A DNA stretch of 64,000 nucleotides from Coix lacryma-jobi var. lacryma-jobi (GCA_009763385.1 CM019824.1:178788725-178852724); one strand, 5' to 3'. Positions 34,501 to 46,020 are shown, counted from the stretch's first letter. The notes: generated by a model from the letters alone, not told the origin. A program made the numbers and translations.

Positions 34501-34952
34501 TAGACTACGCACCTAATTTTAAAGTCCCTTTGTTTCGATGCCAATGGGTCAAGGCGACCGGAGCCGGAGTAACAGTTGACAAGGAGTATGGAATGACAAC
34601 AGTGGATCTCAACAATATTGGATACAAAGGTGAACCATTCGTCCTTGCTGCTGATGTGACTCAAGTGTTCTACGTGAAAGACATGTCTACAAAACCCAAG
34701 AGAGAGAAAAATGATGATAAATCAACCAAAGAGCCCAAACGCCACATAGTTCTTTCAGGAAAAAGAAACATCGTGGGAATTGAGGACAAGTCAGACATGT
34801 CAGAAGATTATGAAAAAGATGACCGAATACCGCCCTTCAGTGTGACCAAAGACCCAAGCATCCTGCTAAATGCTGAGGAGACTCCATGGTTACGACATGA
34901 TCATGACCAAGGAACATACGTGAAGAAAAAGATCACCAGTGTACCCGCTTGA
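31587..34952 (+). pseudogene. TNP2-type CACTA transposase, one in-frame stop
   Basis: The ATG at 31587 follows an acceptor-like AATGCAG and gives the standard N-terminus. Regions in order: transposase-associated zinc-finger-like domain (HWMYNVDRRSKEFIDGVHYF, CCPCALC; about 1-75), acidic linker, Transposase_21/TNP2 core (from about residue 230, with VICPLGLE-like, DECPVC, TDGMNPF, RHAIDVMHLTKNLCVNLLG), DUF4218 (FPPSFFNIMTHLLVHLVKEI, HNMFPFERFMGVLK) and DUF4216 (RIEEIWELDY, PLFRCQWV). The frame is continuous from 31587 to a TAA at 33771-33773 and resumes in the same frame through to a TGA at 34950-34952 (about 1121 codons in all). The stop splits LQNDVV from CLVSFELVFPP, within a normally continuous region, consistent with a single C-to-T change. 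No other break is visible, so inactivation is recent, or read-through/splicing is possible. Confidence 0.88.
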
Positions 34953-35479
34953 TATATATTACAGTTTTCATGTAACTAATAATGATTATGCATAGTCATG
35001 GTTCGTTGATGTCAGTGTCGATGCCCCACAAGTTTGGCTCCATTCTGGATTATTTTGTTGGTAGGCCTAATTGAACTACACAAATTTATCTTTTAAAATT
35101 AAATTGTAATTTAACAGTGAATTTCTCTATCGTGCATTTGGACAATAAAAGATAAACAACCCAAAATTTAACGTTCATATAATGCAAAAAATATTTTCCT
35201 ATCGAGCACCAGTTGTTTCAGATATTTAAATTTAACATTATATTTTTGCATTAACAAAATATAAATTGTTATTTACATTTATATTTGTTATTATAAGAAA
35301 AGAAAAAAGAATTTATGTTACAAAATTTTCTACAATACAATAATGTAAAAGGAAACACAACTGCTATTTTTAAGTAATTTTATGCCTAATATTGAATTTA
35401 CTATGCAAGTAACAAGTATTACAACATATTAATATAGCCAAAACTTAATTCAAAACCCAAAACACAGAAAACCCAAAAT

Positions 35480-35790
35480 AAAGGCGGCAGAAGATCCTTT
35501 AGTCCCGGGCCGTAGCACCACCCGGGACTAAAGGTACCTTAACCCAAAATAAAGGCGGGAGAAGACCCTTTAGTCCCGGGCCGTAGCACCACCCGGGACT
35601 AAAGGTAAATTTAGTCCCGGGCCGTAGCACCACCCGGGACTAAAGGTACCTTTAGTCCCGGGCCGTAGCACCACCCGGGACTAAAGGTCCCCCTCTTTAG
35701 TCCCGGGTGGGCTTATGCACCGGGGCTAAACGTGTTTTAGTCCCGGGTGGTGCCACGGCCCGGGACTAAAGGTGCCCCGCGTATATAGGG
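35480..35790 (+). promoter_or_regulatory. Internal hairpin-repeat array with TATA box, likely TNPA-gene promoter
   Basis: At least six copies of TTTAGTCCCGGGCCGTAGCA paired with CACCCGGGACTAAAGG, each able to fold on itself. The repeats are related in sequence to the arrays at both ends of the element. The array is followed by GTATATAGGG (35781-35790) and a GC-rich leader, mirroring the left end where the array is followed by CTATATTT. This suggests a second promoter, under control of the element's own TNPA-like binding protein. Confidence 0.65.
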
Positions 35791-36817
35791 CACAGGGCCC
35801 TCCTCCTTCCTCAGATCGACGTCAGAGTTTGCGCCGCCGCCTCCGTCTTCGCCGCCATCTCGTCCTCCCGCTCGGCGTCGTCCTCGGTGCCCTCGGCCTC
35901 CCTCGCCGTCCTCCGCGGTGCCCTCGGCCTCCTTTCCGCGCGCGCGGCGTCCTCAGCCTCCCTCGTGTCGCCGCCGCCATCGGCCTCAGAGAGTTCCGGC
36001 CCTCGCCGTCGTCCGCGCGGTCCCTCGGCCTCCCTCGCCGTCGTTCGCGGCGCCCTCTGCCGTCGAGCTCGCTTTTGCCGCTCGCCGCCGTCGTGACATC
36101 CTCGCCATTCGCCGCCGGCCGTTGCTCCCCTTGTGCCGTCGTGTCTCGTCCTCGCCGTCGTCTCGCGGCCGCTCCGGCCGTGTGCCTCCGTCCTCGCGCT
36201 GCCGGTGAGGAGTGCCACCGCGCGTGCGTGTGTGTGTGAAGTGTTTGTGCGTGTGCGTGTGTGTGTGCACTGTGTGCAGTGTATGCATGTGTGTGTAGTG
36301 TGTAATTAAAGTGTGTGTGCACTGTGTGTGTAATAGGAAAAGGAAAATAGAAATCCATATGAATTGAAAATAGAAAATAGTTTTTACCCTAACAAAATAT
36401 TATGTTTACACACATGTAGATAAAAGAGATTGGTCGCGTTGACCGCGCCGTCCGCCGTCATCCTCACCGTGTGATCCTCACCGCAACGTGATCTTCGGCG
36501 TCGTCTGTTGTCGTCCTCACCGCGACATCATCCTCGCCGTCGTCCGTCGTCGATCCTCTCATCAACGGTGTGTCCTTTGCATGTGTTAGATGGAGGAGGA
36601 ATAATCACTTAGATAATTTGGTCTTTAGATATGTAAACATTTATTTATATCGGTCATGTATATGTTTATGAAATAATCACTTGGATATGTTTATGGAATA
36701 ATCACTTGGATATGTTTATAGAATAATCGATCACATGGATATGACTTTTCGATCATGTCGGTAGTGTTATTTTTACGAATATAGTCTTCATGGATATATG
36801 TTATTTTTAATGTTGTC
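35791..36817. other. CACTA leader: GC-rich repeats then AT-rich spacer
   Basis: About 35860-36190 is a degenerate GC-rich minisatellite (CCCTCGGCCTCCCTCGCCGTC-like units) that keeps several frames open on both strands; these are composition artefacts. A TG-rich tract (about 36222-36332), CGTCGTC-rich DNA (36420-36570) and a 23-bp ATCACTTGGATATGTTTAT-type repeat (about 36672-36730) follow. Probably 5' UTR/intron of the downstream gene. Confidence 0.55.
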
Positions 36818-37475
36818 AAAACCTAGACCCCAAACCCTAAACCCTAAACCCGAAACCCCAAACCCCTAACCCTAAACCCCAAACCCGAAACCCCACTAAA
36901 CCCCAAACCCCAAACCCTCAACCCCAAACCCCTAACCCTAAACACCAAACCCGAAACCCCAAACCCCAAACCCTAAACACTAAACCCCAAACCCCAAACC
37001 CTAAACCCCAAACCCTAAACCCTAAACCCGAAACCCCAAACCCCTAAACCTAAACCCCAAACCCGAAACCCCAAACCCCTAACCCTAAACCCCAAACCCG
37101 AAACCCCACTAAACCCCAAACCCCAAACCCTCAACCCCAAACCCCTAACCCTAAACACCAAACCCGAAACCCCAAACACGAAACCCTAAACACTAAACCC
37201 CAAACCCTAAACCCCAAACCCCAAACCCTAAACCCTAAACCCGAAACCCCAAACCCCTAACCCTAAACCCCAAACCCGAAACCCCAAACACTAAACCCCA
37301 AACCCCAAACCCTCAACCCCAAACCCCTAACCCTAAACCCCAAACCCGAAACCCCAAACACGAAACCCTAAACACTAAAACCCAAACCCTAAACCCTAAA
37401 CCTCAAACCCAAAACACTAAACCCTAAACCCCAAACCGTAAACCCTAAACCCGAAACCCAAAACCCGAAACCCTA
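36818..37475 (+). repeat. Telomere-like degenerate 7-mer minisatellite
   Basis: About 660 bp composed almost only of CCCTAAA, CCCCAAA, CCCGAAA and related 7-mers, the plant telomere unit being CCCTAAA. A higher-order unit of about 213 bp recurs (the CGAAACCCCACTAAACCCC block at about 36887 and about 37100, with a diverged third partial copy). It lies wholly inside the CACTA, about 50 bp before the TNPA-type start codon. Confidence 0.95.
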
Positions 37476-37529
37476 TGCACGTTAGTTACAAAAATATGGT
37501 GTTTATTATCCTCCATGTCATTCGCAGAA

Positions 37530-40500
37530 ATGGCCGACCCAGTTGACAACATGGAGGAGGAAATGTACGAATTAATCAACAGCGGCGCTAATCAAAATTT
37601 AGCAGGTGATGATAACAATAATCAAGAAGTAGATGACGGCAGTCAATACTTTGCCGATTATGAAGAAATAATGCAAGAAAATACTGGCGAGGTATATACC
37701 TACAATAATATCTATGTGCACATGAAATTCTAAATTATTTATAAATGTATTTATAATCTACTGTTCCTACATATGTAGCCCTCTGGATCGACAACGACTA
37801 CCGGGAAGAGTAGGACCGTACGAGGTCCGAAGAAGCCGTTGGAGGGACGGTACATTATCTCAGAATTCAACGAGGAAACAGGCCAAGTACTTGGAGAACA
37901 TGCACAGAGATTTGTTGCCCACTGTGGGTGCCTTGTAAGGGATAAGATCCCGATCAGTGCTCGTGAATGGAAGAAAAAGGCAAGTGCTCCTGATATAAGT
38001 TTTGTCTCTGATCTTGATAATGAACTGGTTTGGCAAGAGGTCCTTGCACATTTCACACTTGAAACAGAAGATATAAATTTGAAGGCCAGAGTTCGGGACT
38101 GGGCTATGAAGAAAATGGCAACACTATTCCAGGGCTGGAAGAAGAACTTATACAACAAATTTATCAAGAAGGACCAAACTCCGGATTTCAACACTAAGGC
38201 CTACGTCAAGTTGAGGCCATTTTGGGATGAGTTTGTAGAATTCAAGAAATCAGAAGAGAGTGAGGCACGGATCAGAAGGAACCAGCAGAATGCCCGACAA
38301 AAACAATACCACCATCACTTGGGATCAGGTGGCTATAAGAGTGCCATTCCTAAATGGGAAAGAATGGAACGAGAGTTTCAAGCCAAGGGCATTGAACCAG
38401 AATCGATAAACTGGCCTGAGCGCGCCAAGTATTGGTTTTTTGGTCATGGAGGAAGCCTGGACCAACAAACAGGAAGGGTACACTATGGCGAAAAACTCCA
38501 AAGAGCAGCAGAAAGATTTGTTTATGCTAGAGAAATGGCTGCCAGTGGCAGGTGGCAGCCGAACAGAGACAAGGACGAGCTGACATACGCCCTGGAGAAT
38601 CTTGAACATGGTGGGAGAACCAGAGGCTATGGGGAGCTGTCATGGGTACATGCCTTCCCTCAGGACAAAGAGACCTATAGAAGCCGCGCGAGAAAGAAGG
38701 AGGAGGAGGCACAGCGGATGCGCCGGTTAGAAGAAATGGTTATTCAGTCACAGGCCACGGCTCTTGAAGCAGTTGAGCGAGAAAAAGCACTTGAAGGCAG
38801 AATGAACGAGGAAATAAAAAGGCAAGTGCAGTTAGCAATGCAAAGGCAATCTGCATCAGAGCCGGGAGTCAACATCGGCCCCCCTGAGCAAATGAAAAGC
38901 AGTTGCGCTTCCACAGAGGTCCCAGACGCAGCACTGCGCTTTCCTGTGGACGACATCACCGAGCCTCTCACGACATGTGAACTGCACATTCCACAGGGGA
39001 ATACCACAGTCATGGTGGCTATAGGTGTTGTATCTCCTATCGATCCTACGAAGACACCAAGAAGTCATGGAGCAATAATACCTCCTGGATATGCTAGCGT
39101 CTCGGTGGACAGGGTGGTAAAAGGTTACGAGAATGTCGAACTTGACATTAAAGGAGGTGATGGCGAGAATACATTAGGAGAAGCGGAGAAGACATTCATA
39201 TGTTGGCGCAAGCGCTATATCATAATTCCTGGCGCATCACCTCCTCCTCCTCAACAACCTATCCCTAGGTGTGTATGAAATTAGTGAATGAAACTTAATA
39301 GTATTGGTGAGCTAATAGTATAAATGGATACTCATACCATGTTGTTTTCGTAGCAGGACATCCCCCAACCTAAGTCCAATTCTACATTCACCACATGATC
39401 ACAGTGTTGCGGACGATGATGATCAAGATCAAACACGACGGGATCCATCACCGCCACCGGCCCCATCTCCTCCACGACGGGATCCAACACCGCCACCGGC
39501 CCCATCTCCCCCACGGCGTGATCCAACGCCGCCACCGGCCCCATCTCCTCCACGACGAGATCCAACACCGCCACCGACCCAACCATCTCCTCCAAAGCGG
39601 GCTCTGACACCGCCACCTGCCCCATCTCCACGGCGGGTTCCAACACCTCCACCACCAACAAAGAAGAGGCCTGTCACACAAACAAAGGCGTCAGCCCCAC
39701 CACCTCCGAAGAAGAAAGCACCTGTGAGAAAACCAGCTCCCAAGATGACAAAACTTGCATATGACATGACCGAGGAGGAGACTGACGCTGCAGTGCAAAA
39801 AGACTGTAACAAGTTCTTCAAAGCTGCCATTGCTAGTGGTCGAGCAAAGCGAAACCCGGAGAAGCCGTACCTTTTTGTTCGTCCTGAAAAACTAAGGCAA
39901 ACTGTGGACGCTCACCAAAAAAAGGTACGTGCTGCCCGTAAGGCTTCGCCAAAATCAGACTATGATCGCACGCTCAGCAAATCAATTGAGGAGGCGAAGA
40001 AGACAAAGAAGAGAGCAGGAAAGGGTGTCCCACAGCTCGGGGAACAAGAGAAGCAATCAGTGCCGGATCTTGTTGTTGGGAATGAATACGGTACAAACAT
40101 GGAAATCATACAACGAGCATATGGAGACGTTAATCCTGAGCAACTGCTTGCATTTTTCGAGGAAACTGGTTTGAATGTGGAAAACATACTCGGAGAAGCA
40201 GGCATCAAAAGTGCTCCAGAAGTTGATAAATGGCAGAGGGCATATGTATATGGCCAAAGTCTATACAACCCAGCGGCCCTGAGGGATCTTGGTACACAGA
40301 TGAACTTGCTAAATCAGTGGTACCTTACGGCGTGTGGCAGAAAAGCTGATGACTACATTTGCGTCAGAATTAGAGACCATGATTACTTCCGTGGTGATGA
40401 CATCATATATGTTCAGTTTAATGAGTTACATCAGCTCTGCCACATGGACGCTCTCGACAAAGCTCTCGTCAGCTGCTTTTGCCTGTAAGTGATTGTTTCG

Positions 40501-41576
40501 TTTAATAATCTCACTTTAGCTTATGTATATGTATAAGTAATTATCCTCACACTGCTAGCAAGCGTTTGTAAACATGTGCAGAAACATGATGAGACAACTA
40601 AGGCGTAAAAATGACAAGGAGATTGGTTTCATCGATCCATATATCGTCTTCAAGCACCCAAGCAATACTCACTCGGATGCATGGGAAACTCAAACAGAGA
40701 GTAATTTGCGGAGGTTCTTGGTAAACCAAAGGGACAAAAAATATATACTATTCCCCTACAACTTTAGGTGAGTTTTGTTATCATATGCACATTTTATTAT
40801 AGGTTGACATAAAGATATATATATGTGTTGACTATATAAACATAAATGCAGTTTTCACTGGATTCTAATGGTGATCGATCTCCACGAGAGTCGTTTGCTA
40901 ATCTATGACTCTCTGAGAAAACCACAAGAAGATTACCAAGATATGATTAATATTATCCGAGGGTAATGTGATCTTTAAATATTGATTCCTGCTATAGCTC
41001 TTTAACTCTGCAATAGTTAATTAACGTTCCAATTATTGTGAAGGGTTTGGACTTGGTTTGTTCAGAAACACCGTCCGGATCTGAAAGCGCAACTTCCTGA
41101 TCCTCTACTCCTAAATGTAAGTTGTAGAGTACCTCCCCGCCTCTTTACCTTAATTAGCATCACTCAGCAGACGCACGCTCAACCGAGAGTACTCTTTTTA
41201 CATATTGTACAGTGGGTTCTACGGCAGTCACCGGGAAACAATTTATGTGGGTACTATGTTTGCGAGTTTCTGACGGTGTATGAAAAAAGAACTCCTTTAC
41301 AGAGTCAGCAAGTACGTAACATGTAAATAAATTTATTTTATTTTTTGTTGCTATTACATAAATATTATGTATGTTAATACTTTCTTTTTATTTTAATCCA
41401 AATTGAAGGAGACATGGTTGAAGAACCAGGTGATGGATAAGGTCCGCCTCAAAGCAATTCAAGAGACCATCGCGGGCTTCCTTAATGACCATGTCCTTAA
41501 GTCTGGCACCGAGTATTGGTTTAATAAAGACGAACCAATGAAGCCAAACCAAGATGAACACTTGTATGACCTCTAA
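37530..41576 (+). CDS. TNPA-type CACTA protein with C-terminal Ulp1/C48 protease domain
   Basis: Eight exons join in phase to 3417 nt (1138 aa): 37530-37691, 37779-39268, 39357-40484, 40582-40767, 40852-40962, 41044-41116, 41213-41311 and 41409-41576. The ATG at 37530 follows an acceptor-like CGCAG. Order: acidic N-terminus; plant transposase (PF03004-like) region (ARVRDWAMKKMATLFQGWKK to about residue 290); coiled-coil-like Glu/Arg-rich stretch; a domain with RSHGAIIPPGYASVSVDRV and WRKRYIIIP (about 490-545); a repeated Pro-rich linker (RRDPTPPPAPSPP, about 575-640); a Lys-rich segment; then a Ulp1-like SUMO-protease fold with H991 (FHWILMVID), D1008 (IYDSL), Q1055 and C1062 (GNNLCGYY). H-to-D spacing is 17, as in yeast Ulp1. 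It probably binds the hairpin arrays and may process SUMO or SUMO-like modification. All frames are intact. Confidence 0.88.
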
Positions 41577-41917
41577 GTTAGGAACGGTATTATATTTGTG
41601 TGTAAATATCAAGTTAAGCATGCATGATGGATAATGTTGTATATTTTATGTACATATGTGTGTATAGCTAGCTCTATAATATATATATGTATAGTTTCAT
41701 ATTTCATTTGTGTGTAATTGTAAATTTTATGTGTTTATATATATTTATTAGCAGCGAAGAATAATATGTGTATTTGAAACTGGCCTAATATAATAGAATA
41801 TATTAGCAGCGAAGAATACGTATTAGAAAACCTAATGTAATTGTAAAACCAAAAACAATAACCAATTGAAAAGAACAGAAAAAGAAAAAAGAAAAAAGCA
41901 GATGGATCTTTAGCCTC

Positions 41918-42136
41918 TTTAGTCCCGGTTGGTGTTACCAACCGGGGCTAAAGGGGCCTCCAGCCGGGCCACCGTGGCTGGCCTCTTTAGTCCCGGTTGG
42001 TGTTACCAACCGGGGCTAAAGGTCCCTCCATTAGCCCCGGGCCATGGAACCGGGGCTAAAGGTCGGGGCTTTAGTCCCGATTCCTTAGCCCCGGCTCCAT
42101 GTCCGGGGCTAAAGGCCAAAATGGCCCGGGGCAATA
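41918..42136. repeat. CACTA right subterminal hairpin-repeat array
   Basis: Copies of CTTTAGTCCCGGTTGGTGTT with inverse ACCAACCGGGGCTAAAGG mirror the left array. The right terminal repeat GGCCTGTTCTGTACTAGTG follows directly (42137-42155). Confidence 0.9.
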
Positions 42137-42468
42137 GGCCTGTTCTGTACTAGTGTACCGTCTATTGTTGCTTTGTGATTCGTGTTCACCAATCTTGATG
42201 CATGTGTATGCACATCCGACGGTGGTGGTACCGTGTGTCTGCCAGCGCCATCCTCGCTCTCGATCGGATATCGGATGATGGCGGGTCAGGTACTCAGCAG
42301 GTCACGGACGGATCCTGCTCGATCTCCTCTCCGATGGACCCGCCCGAACCTCTCACGTACGAAGTGTACGAACGTCCTCGTCACCAGCGGCGGCGGCGGC
42401 AAGGGCTAGCTCTTTTTCGGATGGATGGATGGATCGCGGGTTTGCATTGGGGCAACACAACACAATAC

Positions 42469-42470
<2 letters not shown>

Positions 42471-42534
<64 letters not shown>
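42471..42534. repeat. (AT)n microsatellite, about 64 bp
   Basis: Uninterrupted AT dinucleotide run. Frames through it encoding Tyr-Ile repeats on both strands are artefacts. Confidence 0.95.
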
Positions 42535-42538
<4 letters not shown>

Positions 42539-43467
42539 GGCTTGCGTGCGAGGTGATTGCGAGACCTGAAAACGACTCGCCTGATCGATCTGTACCGACT
42601 GTCCGAATCCGTAACGTACTATAACGTGTAGCCTGTCCGGGCCCTGGGCTGCGATGCCCATGCACGCAGTGTCCTGTACTGTACCTGTAGCGAAAACTGT
42701 TTGGGCTGTGATAGCCAGCAAATGTTCCCAGAAACCTAGATCAATGTTGGAGATGGTGTGGTGTGATATATAAATGGCTACCGTTTGCCAAAAAAAAATG
42801 CATGTTAATGGTGTGGCTGCCATTTTGCTAGCCATTTCAAAATCAAAAATACACGGAATAAAGCGCGCTTCAAGAAAATTATTGTTATAAAAGTCCTATG
42901 GATATTATATGCTATATGTGATTACGTGTGCACTCATGAGATATATTTGACGGGTCTCTTTGGTGACCTAGATACGGGACAGCTCGTTGAAGGAGTTAGA
43001 CCACGTATAGTTTCCTAAAGATTTCCAAAAAAATTTCTAGGTTCTCCGTCACACGTTTCTGACCCGAAACGAAATCAAGCCCATCCAGCAGCGTGACCAG
43101 CCCAACAAGGGGAAAAAAGTGCAGCTGCATGTTCTCTGTTGGGGCCCAAGCCCAGCTGGCCGGAAAGAAGAAATCTCGGGTGACCAGCCCAGCCCAACAG
43201 CAACAGCAGCTGCCTCTCTCTGTGCCCGCAGCCGCGGGCTCCTGACCTCCGTCGTTTCCCCACCAGTTCGACCCTTTCTCTTCACGGCTGCCTCTGCACG
43301 AGCTGCCGCCCGAGCCCGGCGCCGCCCGAGCTGCCGCCGCACGCCCCTCTGCCTCCTGCGCGAGCAGCCACCACGCTTCTCCACCGGACGGCCACCGAGT
43401 TCTTCATCTCCTCCACCACTCGCGCGCCGCAGTCCTCCGAATTACTGTGCGGTCCAATCCCACGGAT

Positions 43468-43503
43468 AAGGCAAGGCAAGGCAAGGCAAGGCAAGGCAAG
43501 GCA
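43468..43503. repeat. (GCAAG)n microsatellite
   Basis: Six to seven GCAAG units in the GC-rich leader about 300 bp upstream of the CRAL-TRIO start codon. Confidence 0.9.
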
Positions 43504-43796
43504 GCAGGGAGGTCAACGGCAACGGCGTAGAGCTGCCGGCCACGTCTGCGGGCCTCGCTTCCAGGCTCGGCGGCGCTCACGTTCACCTCCTGCCTCCCTC
43601 CCTCGGTCTGCTGCTGCGTCGTCAGGTCAGGCTCGGGCCGCTGTTTTTGCTGTCGAGCGGGCTCTCCATCCACGGCCTCCCGACCCCAACTTTGAGTAGT
43701 AGGTGGTGTAAATATCCACCACAATCCGGCGTTGCATTTGCATTGCAGGGAGCAGAAATCGCAGAATCCGAGGGGGACAAAAAAAAAAGGGGGAAG

Positions 43797-46020
43797 ATGA
43801 TGGCCGCCTCTTGCTACTTCTGCCGCTCCGTCGTCCGTGCTCCTCCGCTCAAGGCCAGGAGCGCGGTGCGCTGCCAGAGCGCCGCCCCGCCAGGTGCGAG
43901 CGGTGCCACCTCCACCTCCACCTCCAAGGTAAACCCACACCCACACCCCACTACATATGCTTCACAACATTTATACCTGGAGCCACCAGCAGAGGGATAT
44001 GTAGTCTTACTATTAAGAAGGATGATAAAGAGTGGGATCATGTGTAAGCTCAGAGCAGCTCCAACCACAGACTCTCAACTTTTTTTAAAAAAATAATTCT
44101 ACAGTCTAATAGCATATCATAACTTTTTTTCTTTGTGTGAGAAAGTTAATAAAAAACTACCATATATTGCATTTAGATACCCTATGTATGTAGCCTCTCC
44201 AAAAACGGAGAACGACAGGAGTGGCTTTAAAAAGAGGAAAAGATTGAGAGCGATCTGGATAGTCAATTGGGAGCATGCTTTTTGGTTTTGTGTTTTCTAA
44301 ATTTTTTGATAAAGAGCCATGCATGTAAAGGGTCTCTTGGAGATGCTCTTTCACTAATGATCGACTTGTCTATGTCGCGTTGGTTGCTTCCCGTCTGAAG
44401 CTTGTCCTAGAGGTGAAAGAACGGCTAGCGCGGGAGCACCCAGGCCTCCCCACGGGCAGGAACGGGAGGGACGACGACGACATGGTCCTCTGGTTCTTAA
44501 AGGACCGCAAGTTCTCCGTTGATGAAGCTGTCTCCAAGCTCACCAAGGCGATTGTATCCTCTAATTCACTCACTGGTACCAGTGAAGCTCACACCTCAAG
44601 CAGGTTGATGTTTTGCAAGATCATCATCGGAAACCTTAATAATTTCTTTACTCACTGAATAAATTCCCGGGTATTGTGAAGAATTTATATATGCATTGCA
44701 TTGCATCGGTATCTTCAGTTTTCCTTTCAACTGCATTAGAAATGGCGTCAGGATTCTGGTGTTTCAGAGTTATCAGAAGAGTCAGTGAAAGGCTTGTACC
44801 AAACTGGCAAGGCATATGTACATGATTCTTTGGACGTTTATGGCAGACCTGTGCTAGTTGTAGTGGCAGCCAAACATTTTCCTTCGGTGCGTTCCTTTTG
44901 TCCCCAATCTTTATTTGGAAATGTTCAACAGGGATAGTGGCTACAGACACAGTGTTTCCAATTTTTAGAATAGCACAAAGAACAAAAGAAGACAGTAAGC
45001 AGTGGAAACTATCAGTACTAGTACTTCATAGCAGCTCCAAAAATTAAACTACATGGCTTGGATAGATGACTTGCACTTACAGATATTTCTTATATTCGAC
45101 ATGCATTTGTTCTTAATAATAACGATGATCCATGTATAATATGCTACTGCAGACACAGGATCCAGTTGAAAACCAGAAGCTATGTGCATATTTGGTTGAG
45201 AAGGCAGTAAGCAGACTTCCCTCAGGAGCAGAGAATATACTGGGAATCTTTGATCTGCGAGGCTTTCGGGTTGAAAATGGTGATCTCCAGTTCCTAAAGT
45301 TTTTGGTAAGTCTGATAGCTTCAAGGCATGACCAAGCATCTCTGATTACCTTTATGTGCTGTTTGGTGGTAGACATGCATACTTTTATTTGCTAGATATA
45401 AAAGAATGTAAAAAGAGGGCAGTAGTACCACAGGGAAACATTAGTAATCATTTATGTAATGTATACATCTGTTGCAAAAAGTAATTTCGGCCGAATAAAA
45501 CAAGAAACTTTTTTCTGCATGTGAAAACTGTGATGAGGCACTTTAATTAAAAAAAATAAATGGGGCGTGTTCATGCTCTCAGAAGTTAGAAGGCAAAAAA
45601 ACTAAGTTTATATAATTGATTAATAATTCAAATCACATATGGATTTCTTGCTCTATGCTGCAACTAATATATACATATAAACATGATTTGTTTTGGTATA
45701 TGCATCGCAATTAATGCCCTCCTCCCATTTCCCAGATTGATGTTTTTTACTATTACTACCCGAAGCGGCTCGGCCAAGTTCTTTTTGTCGATGCTCCATT
45801 TGTTTTTCAACCAATGTGGCAGGTTGTTAAACCTCTGTTGAAATCATATGCCTCCCTGGTATGCTCTCCCTCTCTCCTAGGTTAGTGCTTCATCAAACGA
45901 TATGGATAATCTTACAACCTACTGCTATGTTGCCCCTGCTAGGTAAGATTTTGCGATGCCGAGACTGTGAGAAAGGAATACTTCGTAGAAGAAACTGTGC
46001 CTCCTGATTTCCGCAATTAG
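43797..46020 (+). CDS. CRAL-TRIO (Sec14-like) lipid-binding protein, probably plastid-targeted
   Basis: Six exons, 43797-43928, 44401-44553, 44740-44886, 45153-45305, 45736-45858 and 45943-46020, sum to 786 nt (261 aa) with consistent phase and GT-AG borders. The first exon encodes a Ser/Ala/Arg-rich leader without acidic residues (MMAASCYFCRSVVRAPPLKA), typical of a plastid transit peptide. A CRAL-TRIO N-terminal helical region follows (LKDRKFSVDEAVSKLTKAI), then the lipid-binding core (DVYGRPVLVVVAAKHFP, ILGIFDLRGFRVENGDLQFL, DVFYYYYPKRLGQVLFVDAP and VRFCDAETVRKEYF). Such proteins carry phosphoinositides or other hydrophobic ligands. It is short, with no GOLD domain. Intron 1 contains a MITE. 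The second Met codon (43800) is adjacent and could equally be used. Confidence 0.88.
44052..44349. mobile_element. MITE in intron 1 of the CRAL-TRIO gene
   Basis: Starts AGAGCAGCTCCAACCACAGA and the inverse of its right end reads AGAGCATCTCCAAGAGACCC, the common grass MITE end motif AGAGCATCTCCAA. Length about 298 bp. The target duplication is unclear. Confidence 0.65.

Larger units (their letters stand above)
29912..42155 (+). mobile_element. CACTA (En/Spm) DNA transposon, 12,244 bp
   Basis: The left end CACTACCAGAGAACAGGCC (29912-29930) and the inverse of the right end, CACTAGTACAGAACAGGCC (42137-42155), match at 16 of 19 bases. The flanks carry a 3-bp target duplication TAC (29909-29911 and 42156-42158), as CACTA transposases make. 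Inside: subterminal hairpin-repeat arrays at both ends and a third internal array, an RNase H-type hybrid-binding-domain ORF, a TNP2 transposase gene with one stop, a telomere-like minisatellite, and an intact TNPA-type gene fused to a Ulp1-like protease domain. With TNP2 interrupted it is probably not autonomous on its own, but it could be mobilised in trans. Confidence 0.95.
42156..43796. other. Intergenic and 5' region of the CRAL-TRIO gene
   Basis: Begins with the TAC target duplication of the CACTA. The first 300 bp are GC-rich with short open frames lacking recognisable similarity. The sequence from about 43070 is the likely promoter and GC-rich leader of the CRAL-TRIO gene, with an acceptor-like CATTGCAG at 43742-43749 pointing to a 5' UTR intron. 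Confidence 0.5.

Noticed and set aside
35772..36288. Overlapping 100-178 codon frames on both strands
   Set aside because: GC-rich minisatellite composition keeps all frames open; there is no protein similarity.
36818..37475. A true chromosome end or fusion point
   Set aside because: The tract is inside a bounded CACTA with genes on both sides and is made mostly of variant units, so it is not a functional telomere.
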